Part shown: positions 1 through 11,310 of the stretch, piece after piece
How positions within the stretch are numbered: position 1 is the first letter of the stretch
Layout of the letters: each line of letters opens with the position of its first letter
DNA from: Nematostella vectensis
Taxonomy: Eukaryota; Cnidaria; Anthozoa; Actiniaria; Edwardsiidae
NCBI RefSeq assembly: GCF_932526225.1
Contig: NC_064035.1
Span: 8,791,296-8,855,295 of the forward strand
DNA: 64,000 nucleotides
Direction: 5' to 3'
Position numbers and translations under genes: made by a program
Notes under the pieces: model-generated
Told to the model about the DNA's origin: nothing
Database searches by the model: none
Seen by the model: the letters and a program-made list of their open reading frames with translations, nothing else

Positions 1-2252
1 TGCACCGGCAAAGCTGCAATCCCTGCGGATCTGAGATCAGCGGTCTACAGCATTGTACTGAAGCATGGAGACGAGGCCATGCTTAGCGCGGTGCAGAAAC
101 TGCTACGTGAGACGGACCTGCACGAGGAGCGCGTCCGACTCATGAGATGCATGGGGAACGTTACGCAGCCCGAACTCATTAGTAAAGTGCTTGACTTTGC
201 CATCTCGGTAATGCATGGTGCAGACTAGTGACATAACGACATAATGACATAGGCGCGTGCACTCTTATGTTCATATGTTCAAGTGTGAATGACTCGGCAT
301 TTTGACATAAGCCCAACATAACGACATGAACATAACGGCATAAAAGAAAAAACATGTTTCTTCTTTTATGTCGATGTCGTTATGTCGGCCTTACAAGAGT
401 GCGCGCGCCCATGTTGTTATGTCGGTCTTACAAGAGTGCGCGCGCCCATGTTGTTATGTCGGTCTTACAAGAGTGCGCGCGCCCATGTTGTTAGTTTTGG
501 TGATAACTTTATTCGAATAAATACCAATACAGGTATATTAGGATAATATATGTTATGTCGGTCTTACAAGAGTGCGCGCGCCCATGTTGTTATGTCGTTA
601 TGTCGGCCTTAAAAGAGTGCGCGCGCCCATGTCGTTACGTCGTTATGTCACTAGTGTACACTATGCATAAGCATTATTTTTATTTGATTGTATCTTTTAC
701 TCCTTGGAAAAAGTGCAGTGTTCGTAACGCACATTTCATGTGGTCACACACACACGTCCTGATAGATACCCGAGAATGTATCTCTCGATAGTAAATTCGA
801 TCTGTTTCCGTATGTCTCAGGATGCGGTCCGCTCCCAGGATACAGTGTTCGTCATCGCTGGAGTAACGGGAAGGTGATGCTCAAATAAATAGTTTCACAT
901 TATCTTAATTGGTTTGAATTGGGCTTTAGTCTTTCCTAAGCTATTATTACTGATGCCAATACGTTCGAAATTGCGGCATCCGTCCATTCTTGTACACGGT
1001 CTTTTTTTACCGATATGAAAAAAGCGTCTCTACCGTATGGCACGGGTTAAGATTCGGAGTAGCACTCAAGCTAGACTGCGTAGCGGCTCAAAACGAGAAA
1101 GGAGCGAGGCGCTGGTGCTGCCTCTTTGCCTCAGACCCCCTCTTTTTAACCCGCTACGCCGGCTACATTCAACGTTTATTGCTATATGATTCTGTTGTTC
1201 CATTTCAACCTGGTTGGTCATGTGCTCCCCTATCATGTTCTTCGCTACATACTTCTATTTTGATGTTGTTGTTGTTTTGTATTTTAGCGTGATTAGTTGC
1301 GGGTTGCCGGACTGAACTAATCCCTTTTGTTATTTCGTATCAGCGTGGTGGGACGTGACCTCGCCTGGAAGTTTGTGCGTGACAACTGGGAAACGTTACA
1401 TGAGCGTTATGAGGGAGGCTTCCTCCTCTCCAGACTGGTTAAGGTAATCTGATATTAAAAATGACACAAGAAGGGAGACTCAAAGGGGGCGAGTTTTAGT
1501 GGCTGTTAAATAAGGAGGTGTCTTGTGAAGTTTAGCTGAGCGTAGGTGTTAGGGGTGTCATAACCTTGGGTATTACTCTTATAAATTAGATAAATATATA
1601 AAGCTACCAAGAGATTGCGTTCATTGATACTTTGATTCCCCTTATGTTCCCCTTATCCATCTGTGAGGCGAGGTGTGGGCGCGTCTGCGGTGCACAGGAA
1701 AGGGAAAGTTGTCTTCTATATGGCAGGTAACGGTATAGCGTGAGGAGCGAGAAGCATGAAATGTATCACTTTTCCCATTTTCAGACAACGACGGAGAATT
1801 TTGCATCTGAGGAAAAAGTCAAAGAGGTTGAGGTATGCTGTGATCCAGTTTATCCTTGTTTGTTGTTAACTATTTTATCAAAACCACCAAAATCACCAAT
1901 CACCAATCACCAAAACCAGTTCACGTACACGGTTTTAAAGATTGCCTCGTGTACAGTTTAGTTTTCCTTGTTGGAAAGCGCTCTTGTTCTTTTCCTCGGA
2001 AATCTAGGGAGTTTTCTTACGTGAGTGAAACGGTAAGACAGAAAAGCCTTGGGTTTTCCGAGGATAACCCCTCAGTGCGCGCACTAATCACTATTCTCAT
2101 TCTATGTTCCCAAGGAGTTCTTCTCGAAGCACTCGGTGCCCGCAGCGGAGAGAACCATCCAGCAATCACTGGAAAACATCCGTCTGAATATCGCATGGCT
2201 GTCACGTGATGCCGCACCCACTAAGGCCTGGCTGCATAGCAAAGGCTTCTAA
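1..2252 (+). CDS. NPEPPS: Puromycin-sensitive aminopeptidase, C-terminal part (5 exons, 5' end outside window)
   Basis: Exons 1-207, 821-873, 1344-1443, 1785-1832 and 2115-2252 join in frame (phases 0, 2, 0, 0) with GT-AG borders and end at TAA 2250-2252. The product is the C-terminal helical (ERAP1-C-like) domain of an M1 zinc aminopeptidase of the NPEPPS type, a cytosolic enzyme that trims peptides from the N-terminus. Recognisable stretches include IPADLRSAVY, LKHGDE, RSQDTVFVIAG, DLAWKFVRDNWETLHERYEG, ERTIQQSLENIRLN and a closing AWLHSKGF. The catalytic HExxH-E segment lies upstream of the window. A foldback MITE fills the first intron (224-655). Nothing in the visible exons looks broken. 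Closely related M1 paralogues cannot be excluded from the C-terminus alone, but the NPEPPS-type ending fits best. Confidence 0.93.
224..655. mobile_element. Foldback MITE with internal tandem units, in the aminopeptidase intron
   Basis: The left end ACTAGTGACATAACG (from 224) is the exact reverse complement of the right end (to 655), and similarity continues inward for about 40 bp. The interior contains about five copies of a 37-bp unit (TTATGTCGGTCTTACAAGAG followed by TGCGCGCGCCCATGTTG) that resembles the terminal repeat, with an unrelated AT-rich insert at about 491-548. It lies 16 bp after the splice donor at 208. Confidence 0.6.
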
Positions 2253-3342
2253 GCCTTCCCCCCCTCCCCAAGGACTGGTTGCACATGGAGTTCTATGGTA
2301 GAAAACCGAGAGAATCTGGGACCAAATTACCCTACAGCGAGCATAGGGGTTTAAGCACATCTCTAATTTAATTCTCGAACTTCGCTATTTTTACCAACAT
2401 TGCCATTAACTTGTCCATTCTAAAACAGCATTTCATTGGGTAAATAAATTTGAACAAATGTCCTATGGTATGTCTTGATGATCTGGGTTGGATACGCTTG
2501 ACACCAAGAGGGGCTGCTAAGCAGACGAGACGAGTGATTGCATTCTTGGAATCTTTGTTGGGCTATAGCCTCGTTCCCAGGCGTGCTGTAACAGCCCTCT
2601 GTTGTCGAACATCCTCTGTGATTAGCTGTCCCTGACATGGCGAGCGGCAAATCAAATGTGACGCTTCTACACCCACTATCTTCAGGGAAACCTGGATGAA
2701 AATAGCGTGAACCTTTCTGATCTAGCCTTCCGACCTCTCCCCTCAACATAGGCTCTATTTCCAGCCGTTGCTACGCCTCACCGGCCCCCCACTAACGGTC
2801 TCCCACATAAGAGCTATTGGCGCTTCCCTGTTTGGCGACACAAACGGCGAAATAAACCGGTTATTCAGCCGTTGATGGGGCACGTACTGCGGGCTCACGG
2901 GCTGGAATAACCAAGCCTACCCTCTACCCCTCGCCTCCTTTGTCCGACAGTAACGCGATAGTTAACCGAGGAAGAGACGTACAATGATAGGATTTATGAA
3001 AATACGATTTAATTACTTTAATATTTCCAAAAATATCCAAGAAAATATCATCAAAATTCTAGCAATTTTTAAGACAGACGCGAAGTTCTTTCCTCTTCTG
3101 ATTATTTCTCTTTTATATTTTTAAGGAGACGATATTTACTTCGTAGCACTTCTCACACTTTTGTTGGGGAGCGGTAAAACAACGCCTCACGCACGGGTCA
3201 ATGGGTAATTTTTCTAGCCGTCATACTTGAAATTACCCAGAAGGCTATTGAGCAAAGATGCGCGCATACAAGTGCGTTCGAGCAAACACAAATATCGTCG
3301 GCTTCCTGGCTAATAAAACATGCCTCAGGCGACAATACGCGC
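2253..3342. other. Intergenic, no gene recognised
   Basis: Between the aminopeptidase stop and the minus-strand exon at 3343-3528. Open frames of 60-110 codons on both strands at 2420-2749 have no splice context, motif or coding look. The rest is AT-rich with no repeat that I could delimit. Confidence 0.5.
2443..2448 (+). promoter_or_regulatory. Candidate poly(A) signal of the aminopeptidase gene
   Basis: AATAAA lies about 190 nt after the stop codon at 2252, the first canonical signal downstream. Confidence 0.4.
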
Positions 3343-6300
3343 CTATTTGCATGTCCCTACGATCCTTGACTGCAGGGCGAATGGTTTCCTTGAACAATTC
3401 GTTGTTGGACGCGTGGATGAAACGTTTAGATAACAGCGTGTGTTATCTACTATCCGGTAGATGTTGACTGTGAAGTTGAACAGATCCGCGATACTAGTTG
3501 TCAGATTGGTGTCTTTAGTCTGGGAGCTCTGAAAATATAACCGGTAAAGCCTTTTAGTCAAACATTTAATATGATGTTTTCTTTTGGAGCATTTGCACAC
3601 AACCTACATCAAAGCCCAGAGAAGCGCCTGAATGAAATTCTGTTTTTCGAGGTTTACAAAGAAGGGAGAGGGAGGGGTGGCGTGGTTGAGCCATAAAACA
3701 CTTAACTTACGGAAACAAGGCAGTTGTAAATTAACATTAGTGAAACCACCATGAGTTGGGAGCCTAGGTGTCGAAATTGTTAGAGCGTTACCCAGAGGCG
3801 GGTCTAGCTTTTTGCAAGGGAAGGGAGGTTTGACCCAAAAGTTTTCGTCATTATTTTACCTTCATAACGATTTTGGAATGGACAGCCACAATGAAAACAA
3901 TAAAAAAGCAGCCCAAGGGGGGGGGGGGGGGGTAAACCCCCATACCCTCCCTCATAGATCCACTACTGTCGCCTTTTTGTGTCTGTGTCTCTCACCACTG
4001 GTCTTTGGGTTTGATTCCCTTTTGACAAGGGTGCATTATCCCCTGAATCCCCATCTTGTATCTTAACAGCGGCGTAGCCAGGATATTTAACAGGAGGGGG
4101 CCCAAAAGGGACTTTCAAGGCGTTTTCTCCTGTATTTTAGATAATGTCTCATACATTTACTGTATTTTTGGCTGCTAGAAGGGGGGGCCGGGGCCCCCTG
4201 GGCCACCCCCCCCTGGCTACGCCCCTGCTTAAGATTACTCAAACTCCCCCCCATCAAAGATACCAATGTGCCCCCCCCCCCATCATACTGCTTTACATAC
4301 CTCTGCATATATCTGGCCAGTGTTGTTTATTGCAATAAAATAGTCACCAGTAGTTGACTTCAGGTTTATATTTCCTCCATTGTTTATTTCACAGAATGTC
4401 CCTATGAGAGTGTGGTGATTAAAAATCACAAATGTGCTACCAAAATGTGAGTAAATTGATAGATATGAATCGTTTCATGGATACTTGGCAGGAAAATCAT
4501 AATTTAAAAGAAGTGTTTAAAAGAATTAAAATAGGAGCAAAGCCTTTATATTTGGCTGTCAAATAGTAGCCTACGTGTAGCCTCTGACTCGGGAAATCCT
4601 CTCTTAGCGTCTACACAACGGCGGCGATAATCGTGTTCCGTGACGCCATTGTAATAAATTTAAATAAATTAATTTTGACATCTATGCATGGCTTTTCTCT
4701 TATTCAGCGCACGAAACCTGTTCAGGTTTCGTCTTGCAAAACAAACATTCCAACATCGCCCTCTAATGCTGCTACTTTCCAAGTGCACATTCCTTCGTTT
4801 TAATTCTGCTAATGTATTGAGAAAGATTACGAACGGTATCTCATGGATAGCAAGCGCTCCTCGACTTTCAGCGTTCGATGTGAACTTGAGCGTTTAGATT
4901 TCTGTGTACACAACACAAGCGCATACATATATAGGATTGCCGTGATCTGCAGCTTAAATAGAAAAATTTGGTAAAAACCTAGCTATTTTGGATAGAACTT
5001 TGGAAAATAACTTAAATAACGAAATTGCTTGGTAAATGAAAGACTTTCCTTAGAAAGACATTGACATCATCGTTCAGAAAAGCAGAGAAAGCCTTCTCTT
5101 GTTCTTTTTGTGGTTTCTCTATCCCAAATAACGTTGACACATCTCTAAGGGTGAACTTAGGACAGATTTATCGCGATTAGGTGGGAGAGTCGTAGTGTTT
5201 TACTCCATATTTTAACCGCTCGATAAAATCACATCGTAAACAGCAGGAACCTTAATTTCAACTTCTGATCTGGGCCAATCAAAATATCCAAGAGAAAGTT
5301 ACTAAGTCAGTGGCCAATCAGAGACTATTATAGGTTTTCCTGTGAAAGCCGTGACATCACGGAACACGGTTATCGCCGCCGTTGCATAGACGCTACGAGA
5401 GGATTTCGCGAGTCAGTGGCTACACGCAGGCTATCAAATAGCTGTCAACCCAACTTGGACAGAAATCTTGTGAAATCAGGTAAAATACAATAAATATGTG
5501 CATAAACCCAAGAGAGCCAATGTGGTAGAATACAGAGAATGTATGAACATTCTCACAAAAAATTAGGCTTGTGAAGAGGTCCAAAATCTTGTTACCCCCG
5601 CCTGATGCATCACAATTTGGAAGTATTTTGACCTTGATTCTCATGTCTGGATCAGCCCTAAAAAGCTAGGTGAGCAGCCTTCTTTTAGCAGGCTTCAAAA
5701 TATTTTGGGGACCAATACAGTTGAACATTGGGGGTGACCTGCCCCCAGTGTCCCACCCACCTGCTATGGTCAGGCACTCCATGCCGCCAGTATTTATCAT
5801 TTGGGAAGGACCTATGCATACATTGCAAATCTATGTTAATAAAACATACAGTACCATATTTTGCACAATCTGACTGGCTGAGTGTTGCTTGTATCTTGCC
5901 GTTCTCGTTGATGATTAGACATTCTTCCCATGGTATAGTAAAAAACCTTCTTGCCACCTACAATATGATATTTTTGAAATGGTTATTTTTTAAAGGGGTA
6001 CACAGAAGTTTTAACATTACTACTGTTAAGAATTTCACCTTTTTACTTCCATACTCCTCTACTTCCCTAAAAAAAGTGAATGCTTCTGCTCTTTACTTGC
6101 CTTTTCATCTCTTCTTTATATCCCTGGTCATCTTTTGTGCCCTCCCAAACCTTATCACCCTTAAGTTAGGCTGCTGCCTATAATTCCTCATCTCGCTTCG
6201 TATCATCTGAGCACATATATTAGAAAATGTTGAAGGAATAAATCACCTTATGAAACTTCCTTTTTGTGCTACCAGTCACATGAAGGTCAGGTTGTTCAGC

Positions 6301-6894
6301 CACCATCTCACTGTCTGTCTGGTCCTTTCTTTTCTGGTTTGTCAGTTTTATGGCTTGGTCTTTTTCCTGGTTTTTATGTTTGTTGTGTATATAATTGTGA
6401 TATCCTGGAAATTTAATTTCTTGCTTGTCTGATTGACTTTTAATTCCAGTAAGTTCTTTCGGCGACTTGTCTGCTAGCTTTCTAGGTTTTATCACCTTGT
6501 TATTTGACTCATCTTCATGCCCATGCAGTACCACGTGTGTTATTAGCTGCTGTTGAGTTTTAAACTTATTTTGTGGCTGATTATGGTAAACAATGTGAAG
6601 TCCTTGAATCATGCTGTAGTCTCTAGACTTATTGTCTGTGTTTTCTGAAGCTTTCATATGTTTTCTGCCTTGATCTGGGTGTGGGATATAAAATCTTGTA
6701 GCTGTTGTGTCTAGCAAGGATTTTCTGGAAAGTTCACCGGATGCATGTTTTTGCATATTTTCTCTATCCATTTCATTGGCGTTGTGGATTCTAACCAGTT
6801 CACTGTACCATGGAGAAATCTCTCTCTCTTCTAGCGGAACACGAGGTTGTGAACTCACCAAGTTGCCAATCATGAGTAAAACAATAGATAAAAC
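3343..6894 (-). CDS. Unrecognised gene, two candidate exons (possibly secreted protein)
   Basis: Two minus-strand exons have good borders. Exon A (6894 down to 6247) follows a pyrimidine-rich tract ending TTTTTAG, starts in phase 0, and encodes a hydrophobic VLSIVLLMIGNLVSSQPR that looks like the end of a signal peptide, then about 195 polar, Lys/Asn/Gln-rich residues; it ends AAG|GTGATT. Exon B (3528 down to 3343) follows TATTTTCAG, also phase 0, and encodes 61 residues with three Cys and three N-glycosylation motifs (NFT, NVS, NCS), then TAG. The phases are compatible. No first exon with an ATG was found, and I cannot name a family. The intron between them holds three transposons. The two exons might belong to different genes, or A could end at its own stop at 6220. 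Confidence 0.3.
3917..3932. repeat. Poly-G tract (16 nt)
   Basis: An uninterrupted run of 16 G. It is one of eight such G or C tracts of 14 nt or more in the window. Confidence 0.9.
4067..4227. mobile_element. 161-bp MITE, GTAGCCAGG family, 5-bp target duplication
   Basis: Terminal inverted repeats CAGCGGCGTAGCCAGG (left) and CCTGGCTACGCCCCTG (right) match except for one base. The flanks are CTTAA at 4062-4066 and CTTAA at 4228-4232, a 5-bp target-site duplication. The interior is rich in G and C runs. Related copies lie at 17635-17797 and 42035-42212. Confidence 0.75.
4567..5433. mobile_element. 867-bp MITE with long inverted ends and 8-bp target duplication
   Basis: The left end begins TAGCCTACGTGTAGCC and the right end finishes GGCTACACGCAGGCTA. 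Inverted similarity extends for about 80 bp on each side and includes GATAATCGTGTTCCGTGA-type sequence. Both sides are flanked by TCAAATAG (4559-4566 and 5434-5441). No transposase frame is present, so it is non-autonomous. An 8-bp duplication fits hAT or P-type elements; the superfamily is not settled. Confidence 0.8.
5690..5776. mobile_element. Fragment of the GTAGCAGG MITE family
   Basis: The segment with TGCCCCCAGTG and CACCTGCTATGG resembles the reverse complement of the left half of the 17635-17797 copy. Only one terminus is recognisable. Confidence 0.45.
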
Positions 6895-9800
6895 CTAAAA
6901 ATGAAATGAAAATGAAAGAAACACATGTCAACAACATCAGTCTACCATTTAAGCTGTTACATAGTAGCGTGTTATGAACCAAAAACCGAAGTTTTCATCT
7001 CCCTTTTGGAGGATAAATCCAACCAACACTGAATTCGAATTAAATCTCTCGCTCTCACCTCTTCTTTAAAATCCTTGTTTTGTTTTTATTTTTAAAATTC
7101 TCTCATCTTTTGATAGAAAAAAAACTTTCCTCGCATTGTATGTATAAGAATTGAGCCGTTATTATTTAAATATTTTTGGATTTTACCGTGATTAATGTGT
7201 ATTTAATAAGCTAATGAAATGTATATCCAATTTTCATAGCAAGCGTAACTCAAGCCAAATCAACGTTCTTTATAAGTTGACAGAGCTAAAATTTCTGCTT
7301 TTACCCCCCCCCCCCCCTTTTTCATTCATTGGCTTTCCTTCCCCTATTTCGCTTCCTGACAATACCCGTTTTCAGAGCGTTTGGTAGTTTCTTGGTGTTA
7401 CATAGCACCAGCACAAAAAAAAAATGGAAAAAAAGCCAAGAGCGTTTCGTAGAACACCGCTAACTCGAACTCTGAAAGAAAACGTAAATCCAAAAAGATT
7501 AAGATAAGCCTATAATTTTATTTCTACCATGGCGAGCAATGAAAGTCTGTACAGCACCCACGCCCCCGTCCTCGCTTGAGGCCAAGAAACTTGGAGTTTT
7601 CACGTAGGACGAAAACAATTGTAATGTATCAGACAGAGTCCATTTCAGAGTTCTTTTCACGTCTGATGGCTCTTCGAGTTTTCTGTTGTTTTCTGCCGTC
7701 GCCTACAAAATTGAGCACTAAGCATTTTTTGTTAATATGTTCTCCTTGCTGTCACACTCGTGGTTGCGTGAGGGCGCGGTGTCTCGATCTTTCTGCTATA
7801 CACTCTTTTTTACAAGAACCCTTTAACAAGAACGTTAGGCTAAGATTTTACCAAATTTTAAGGACCGGCTGAGGTTCAGATAGCAGCAGAATATTACTTT
7901 ATTAGTCTGATGTGTTTTAAAATGCAGTGTCAAATTGTGTTCATTAATCATTTGTGTAATTGTCTTCCCAATAATATATTGGGTATTATATTTCATAACC
8001 ACTAAAATTTAAGAACATCGTTAAGAACACTTTCAGCCTTAAAATGCTAAAAGTGTTCTTAACATTTTAAATGCTATGCTCCAAACGGCCCAGCCTCAAC
8101 TGAAAATTAGACGTTCTTATAAAAAAAAGTGTAGTGTGTTAAGTTAAAGATAAGAGCGAGGTCCATAGAAATGGAAATGTGGCATAGCCTAAGGCGTGCA
8201 CATCTGTTGCTCAGTAAAGTACGCGGTCTTTCGGAAATCTGCGCCAGATACATAAGAGATATTGAAAAGCACAGTCTTCAAATCTAAGGAGGAAATGAAT
8301 TGACATTGAGTGACAGACGCTGTGTGCAGAATGAAAATTCGCCTGATAATAAAAGTAATAGTCTCTAAGTTTTAAAAGCAAACGTTTATTATTGCAAATA
8401 ATAAAGAAAAGATAGTGCAAATATTTAGGCGGTTAAGTTCCTTGAGCCATTGTAGCAACTTTGGGAAGCAAGCTAAGAGAATTGCTAATGGATAATAGCG
8501 CTTTGCGAGTTAGTGTAGCCTAAAGAGTGATGAAAGCCTTTGGTGCCAGTGTTTAGTAGTTAAAAAAAAATTTTTTTTCTTTTTCTCTCATAACGCCAAA
8601 GGCGCCATTGGAAAGCAGCGAGTCTCCTGCGACTTACGACAGGCACTGTGAAATTACCCCAATACATCGGCTGTTTTCAAGAGGCACTTCTTAATCTACA
8701 GCAGGTCGATAACTGCATTGAAATACGCCGGAAAAAGATGTAAAAATACAAAAACACGCAGCGTTTAACTTAGCAGCCCTGCGATAAAGTCGTAGCCTGC
8801 GGGTACGACGAAATGTAGATAACTTTCCATCTCCTGATGCTTTTACGGGCTTACACTCAGATAAGTATAATTTTGTCGAAAACGTTTTAAATTGTCGGAA
8901 AACCATTTACATTTGAACCGTTTCCTCTTGGGATTGGAAATGGAATACTTGATGTTATATGTCGTCGTTGTAATATCATTTCCAACTTACAAATGTGTCG
9001 AGTGTTTCCGTTGCTTCCACGTGTCCGGTTTAAATGGAACGCGCTCTTGACATAAAGATTTAAAGCTCGCCCACTACCATAAAAACGTATTTTTTTTTTC
9101 TAAAAATGCTGTTTCTTGTTTAAAAAAACGATTTTTTATGAACAGGGAAGTGACTGGTTGTTAAGATACAATCTTTCTATTGATATTAACGCAAGCAAGT
9201 GCACAAAAATTTGCTATTTAACGTATTTGAACATGCCACAAGCATTAGTGAAAATCATTCTCAACAAAAAGAACGACATTAATGGAATTTGGTTTACATT
9301 GTTCAGCAGCTCTTGGCGACTATTCTGACTTTTTTCATGGCAAATCCAATAAACTTTGAGCAAACCTAAGCTTCAAATATGTCATGAAATACGTGTTGAC
9401 TGTTTTCTGATTGATAGATGGATAGATAAAGACATTAAATAGAACCGCTAGTTAACGTTTTCTTAGAATACTCACTGTTACACAAGCAGTTCGTCTGGCG
9501 TTGATTACCATAATGAAGCCTTCTCTTTCTCTCTTTGTGATTTTCTAAGACAGAGCGGGCTTAACCTCACTCTACCGGGCCTTATAAAGTATCCTAATAA
9601 TCGCAGGTGATGTTGACATAATAGCCTGCCTCCGCCCTCTAATTAAATAACCCAGTTTGATGACAATGGTCCATTTAGCGCTCTTAAAGCTCGTTCAGTA
9701 AGTTGAAGATCTTGTTGTTTAATAGTGTGGAGACTGAGGCCGCCGTAGGACACTGGGTCGAACACGAGTTAGATGAGTTATCTTTATCGCCACATTATAT

Positions 9801-10659
9801 GGCTAGTTCCGGTGACTTCGAGCCGCTCACGCTCTTTAAGGAGTACCTTGATGACAAACGCTGGAGAAGATTGTCTGTAATTCTCGCGTTTTTGGCGAGA
9901 TTCATAGTGCCTGTCCTTAATCTAAGTTTTCCCTTTCATTATTTCATTTAGTTTTACAAAAACCCAATATTTTTACTTAAAGGAGGGGGTTTCTCGAGGA
10001 GTATTAAGCTCCGCCTTTGTGTCAATATCTTCTTAATGTCCATACTGGTAAGAGCAACTTGTGTGTCCCACGTTTCCTTCAGGAAACAACATCAATAATA
10101 AGTTTTGCAAATCTGTCTAGTAATCCACCAATGTTTGAGCATAATGAGAACTGCGTCGATTTAAATGCTTAACCACTTTGCTTTGTGTGAATAATTGAAT
10201 ATATATATGGCAAGATAAATCCGCAGGTGAATGGATCGATTGTCGTATGCTTTCTTTTCAATTATTGAATTTCTAACTATTGTCTTCCATTTCGTTATCT
10301 TGCGCTGCTTTGAGAGGTAGGGCGCACTTATGTACAGTCTGTACAAAGTTGTTAATGTGAGTCGTCTTTGCAGCAATTTAATTTTGGTAATTTGTTGCTC
10401 ATCACTGGTGCCATAATGACCAATTACGTATTAAAAAGGCGGTTCAGTGCAATATTGAATATCAAGATGAATGCTTCATAAAGGAAGCGACAGTATTTTC
10501 GCAATTTTGTCGTCAAGTTATACCCGCCATATAGCCACCGAAATCATTCGCGCTCAAATTTAACACAAAGGTTTTTTTGTAGACACCCTGCATTTGTTTA
10601 GGCCAACCTTTTGACATTCTACTCGGCTGCCATCATTTTGCCCCCCGAAGGCGTGAAAA
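6895..10659. other. Intergenic, no gene recognised
   Basis: AT-rich DNA. It contains a 14-nt poly-C tract (7304-7317), a 21-bp sequence at 7381-7401 repeated exactly at 53370-53390, a hairpin at 8020-8063, and scattered open frames without splice context. A frame at 9703-9951 has a somewhat coding-like composition but no recognisable motif. Confidence 0.5.
8020..8063. repeat. Perfect 14-bp stem hairpin
   Basis: GTTAAGAACACTTT at 8020-8033 pairs exactly with AAAGTGTTCTTAAC at 8050-8063 across a 16-nt loop. It is isolated in AT-rich DNA. Confidence 0.6.
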
Positions 10660-11095
10660 GCTTGCACATTAGCCCCTAGGTCGTTACGAAGCTGCACATT
10701 AGTCCCGAAACCGTCACGAAGTTGTACATTGGTACCGAGGGCGTTACGAGGCTGTACATTAGTCCCGAAGGCGTCGCGAATTTGTATATTAGTCCCGAGG
10801 GCGTCACGAGGTTGTACATTAGTCCCGAGGGCGTTACGAAGCTGCACATTAGTCCCGAAACCGTCACGAGGTTGTGCATTGGTCCCGAGGGCGTCACGAG
10901 GCTGTACATTAGTCCCGAACGCGTCGCGAATTTGTATATTAGTCCCGAGGGCGTCACGAGGTTGTACATTAGTCCCGAGGGCGTTACGAAGCTGCACATT
11001 AGTCCTGAGGGCGTCGCGAGGTTGTACATTTGTCCCGAGGGCGTTATGAGGGTGTGCTTTTGTCTCGAGAAAGTCACGAGTTTATACGAGTTAGT
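10660..11095. repeat. 30-bp minisatellite with 150-bp higher-order period
   Basis: About fourteen units of the form GCGTCACGAGGTTGTACATT plus AGTCCCGAGG. Variant units recur in the same order after five units, giving a higher-order repeat of 150 bp (compare 10711-10860 with 10861-11010). The unit length is a multiple of three, so several frames on both strands stay open and translate to 10-residue repeats. These frames lack splice or start context and are read as a by-product of the repeat. Confidence 0.9.
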
Positions 11096-11248
11096 CACGA
11101 CGACGGCATGAGTTGCTTTTTAGTCCGAAGGGCGTCACGGCCGTTTTACTGCGAAATGTTTTTTTTTTTTTTGCAAACGAAATAACGAGCTAGAATGCTA
11201 TATCGGCAACAACCTAAAGCTGAGGTTGATACAAAAGATTATTCAAAC

Positions 11249-11254
11249 TTTATT
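11249..11254 (-). promoter_or_regulatory. Poly(A) signal of the epimerase gene
   Basis: AATAAA on the minus strand, about 60 nt past the stop codon at 11311-11313. Confidence 0.6.
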
Positions 11255-11310
11255 CAAACTTTGAACTTTAAGCAAGGTCAGAGCTGTGGCATCGTGTTTG
11301 CATTAAAAAT

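Noticed and set aside
6800-6982. 60-codon minus-strand frame with a membrane-like segment
   Set aside because: It crosses the strong TTTTTAG acceptor at 6895 in another frame; the hydrophobic look comes from the pyrimidine tract.
9703-9951. 82-codon frame with an amphipathic, coding-like composition
   Set aside because: No recognised motif, no ATG at its start, no clear donor; possibly a first exon, but it cannot be supported.
10560-11111. Open frames of 106-145 codons on both strands encoding 10-residue repeats
   Set aside because: They follow from a 30-bp repeat unit free of stops; no start or splice context and no similarity to a known protein.
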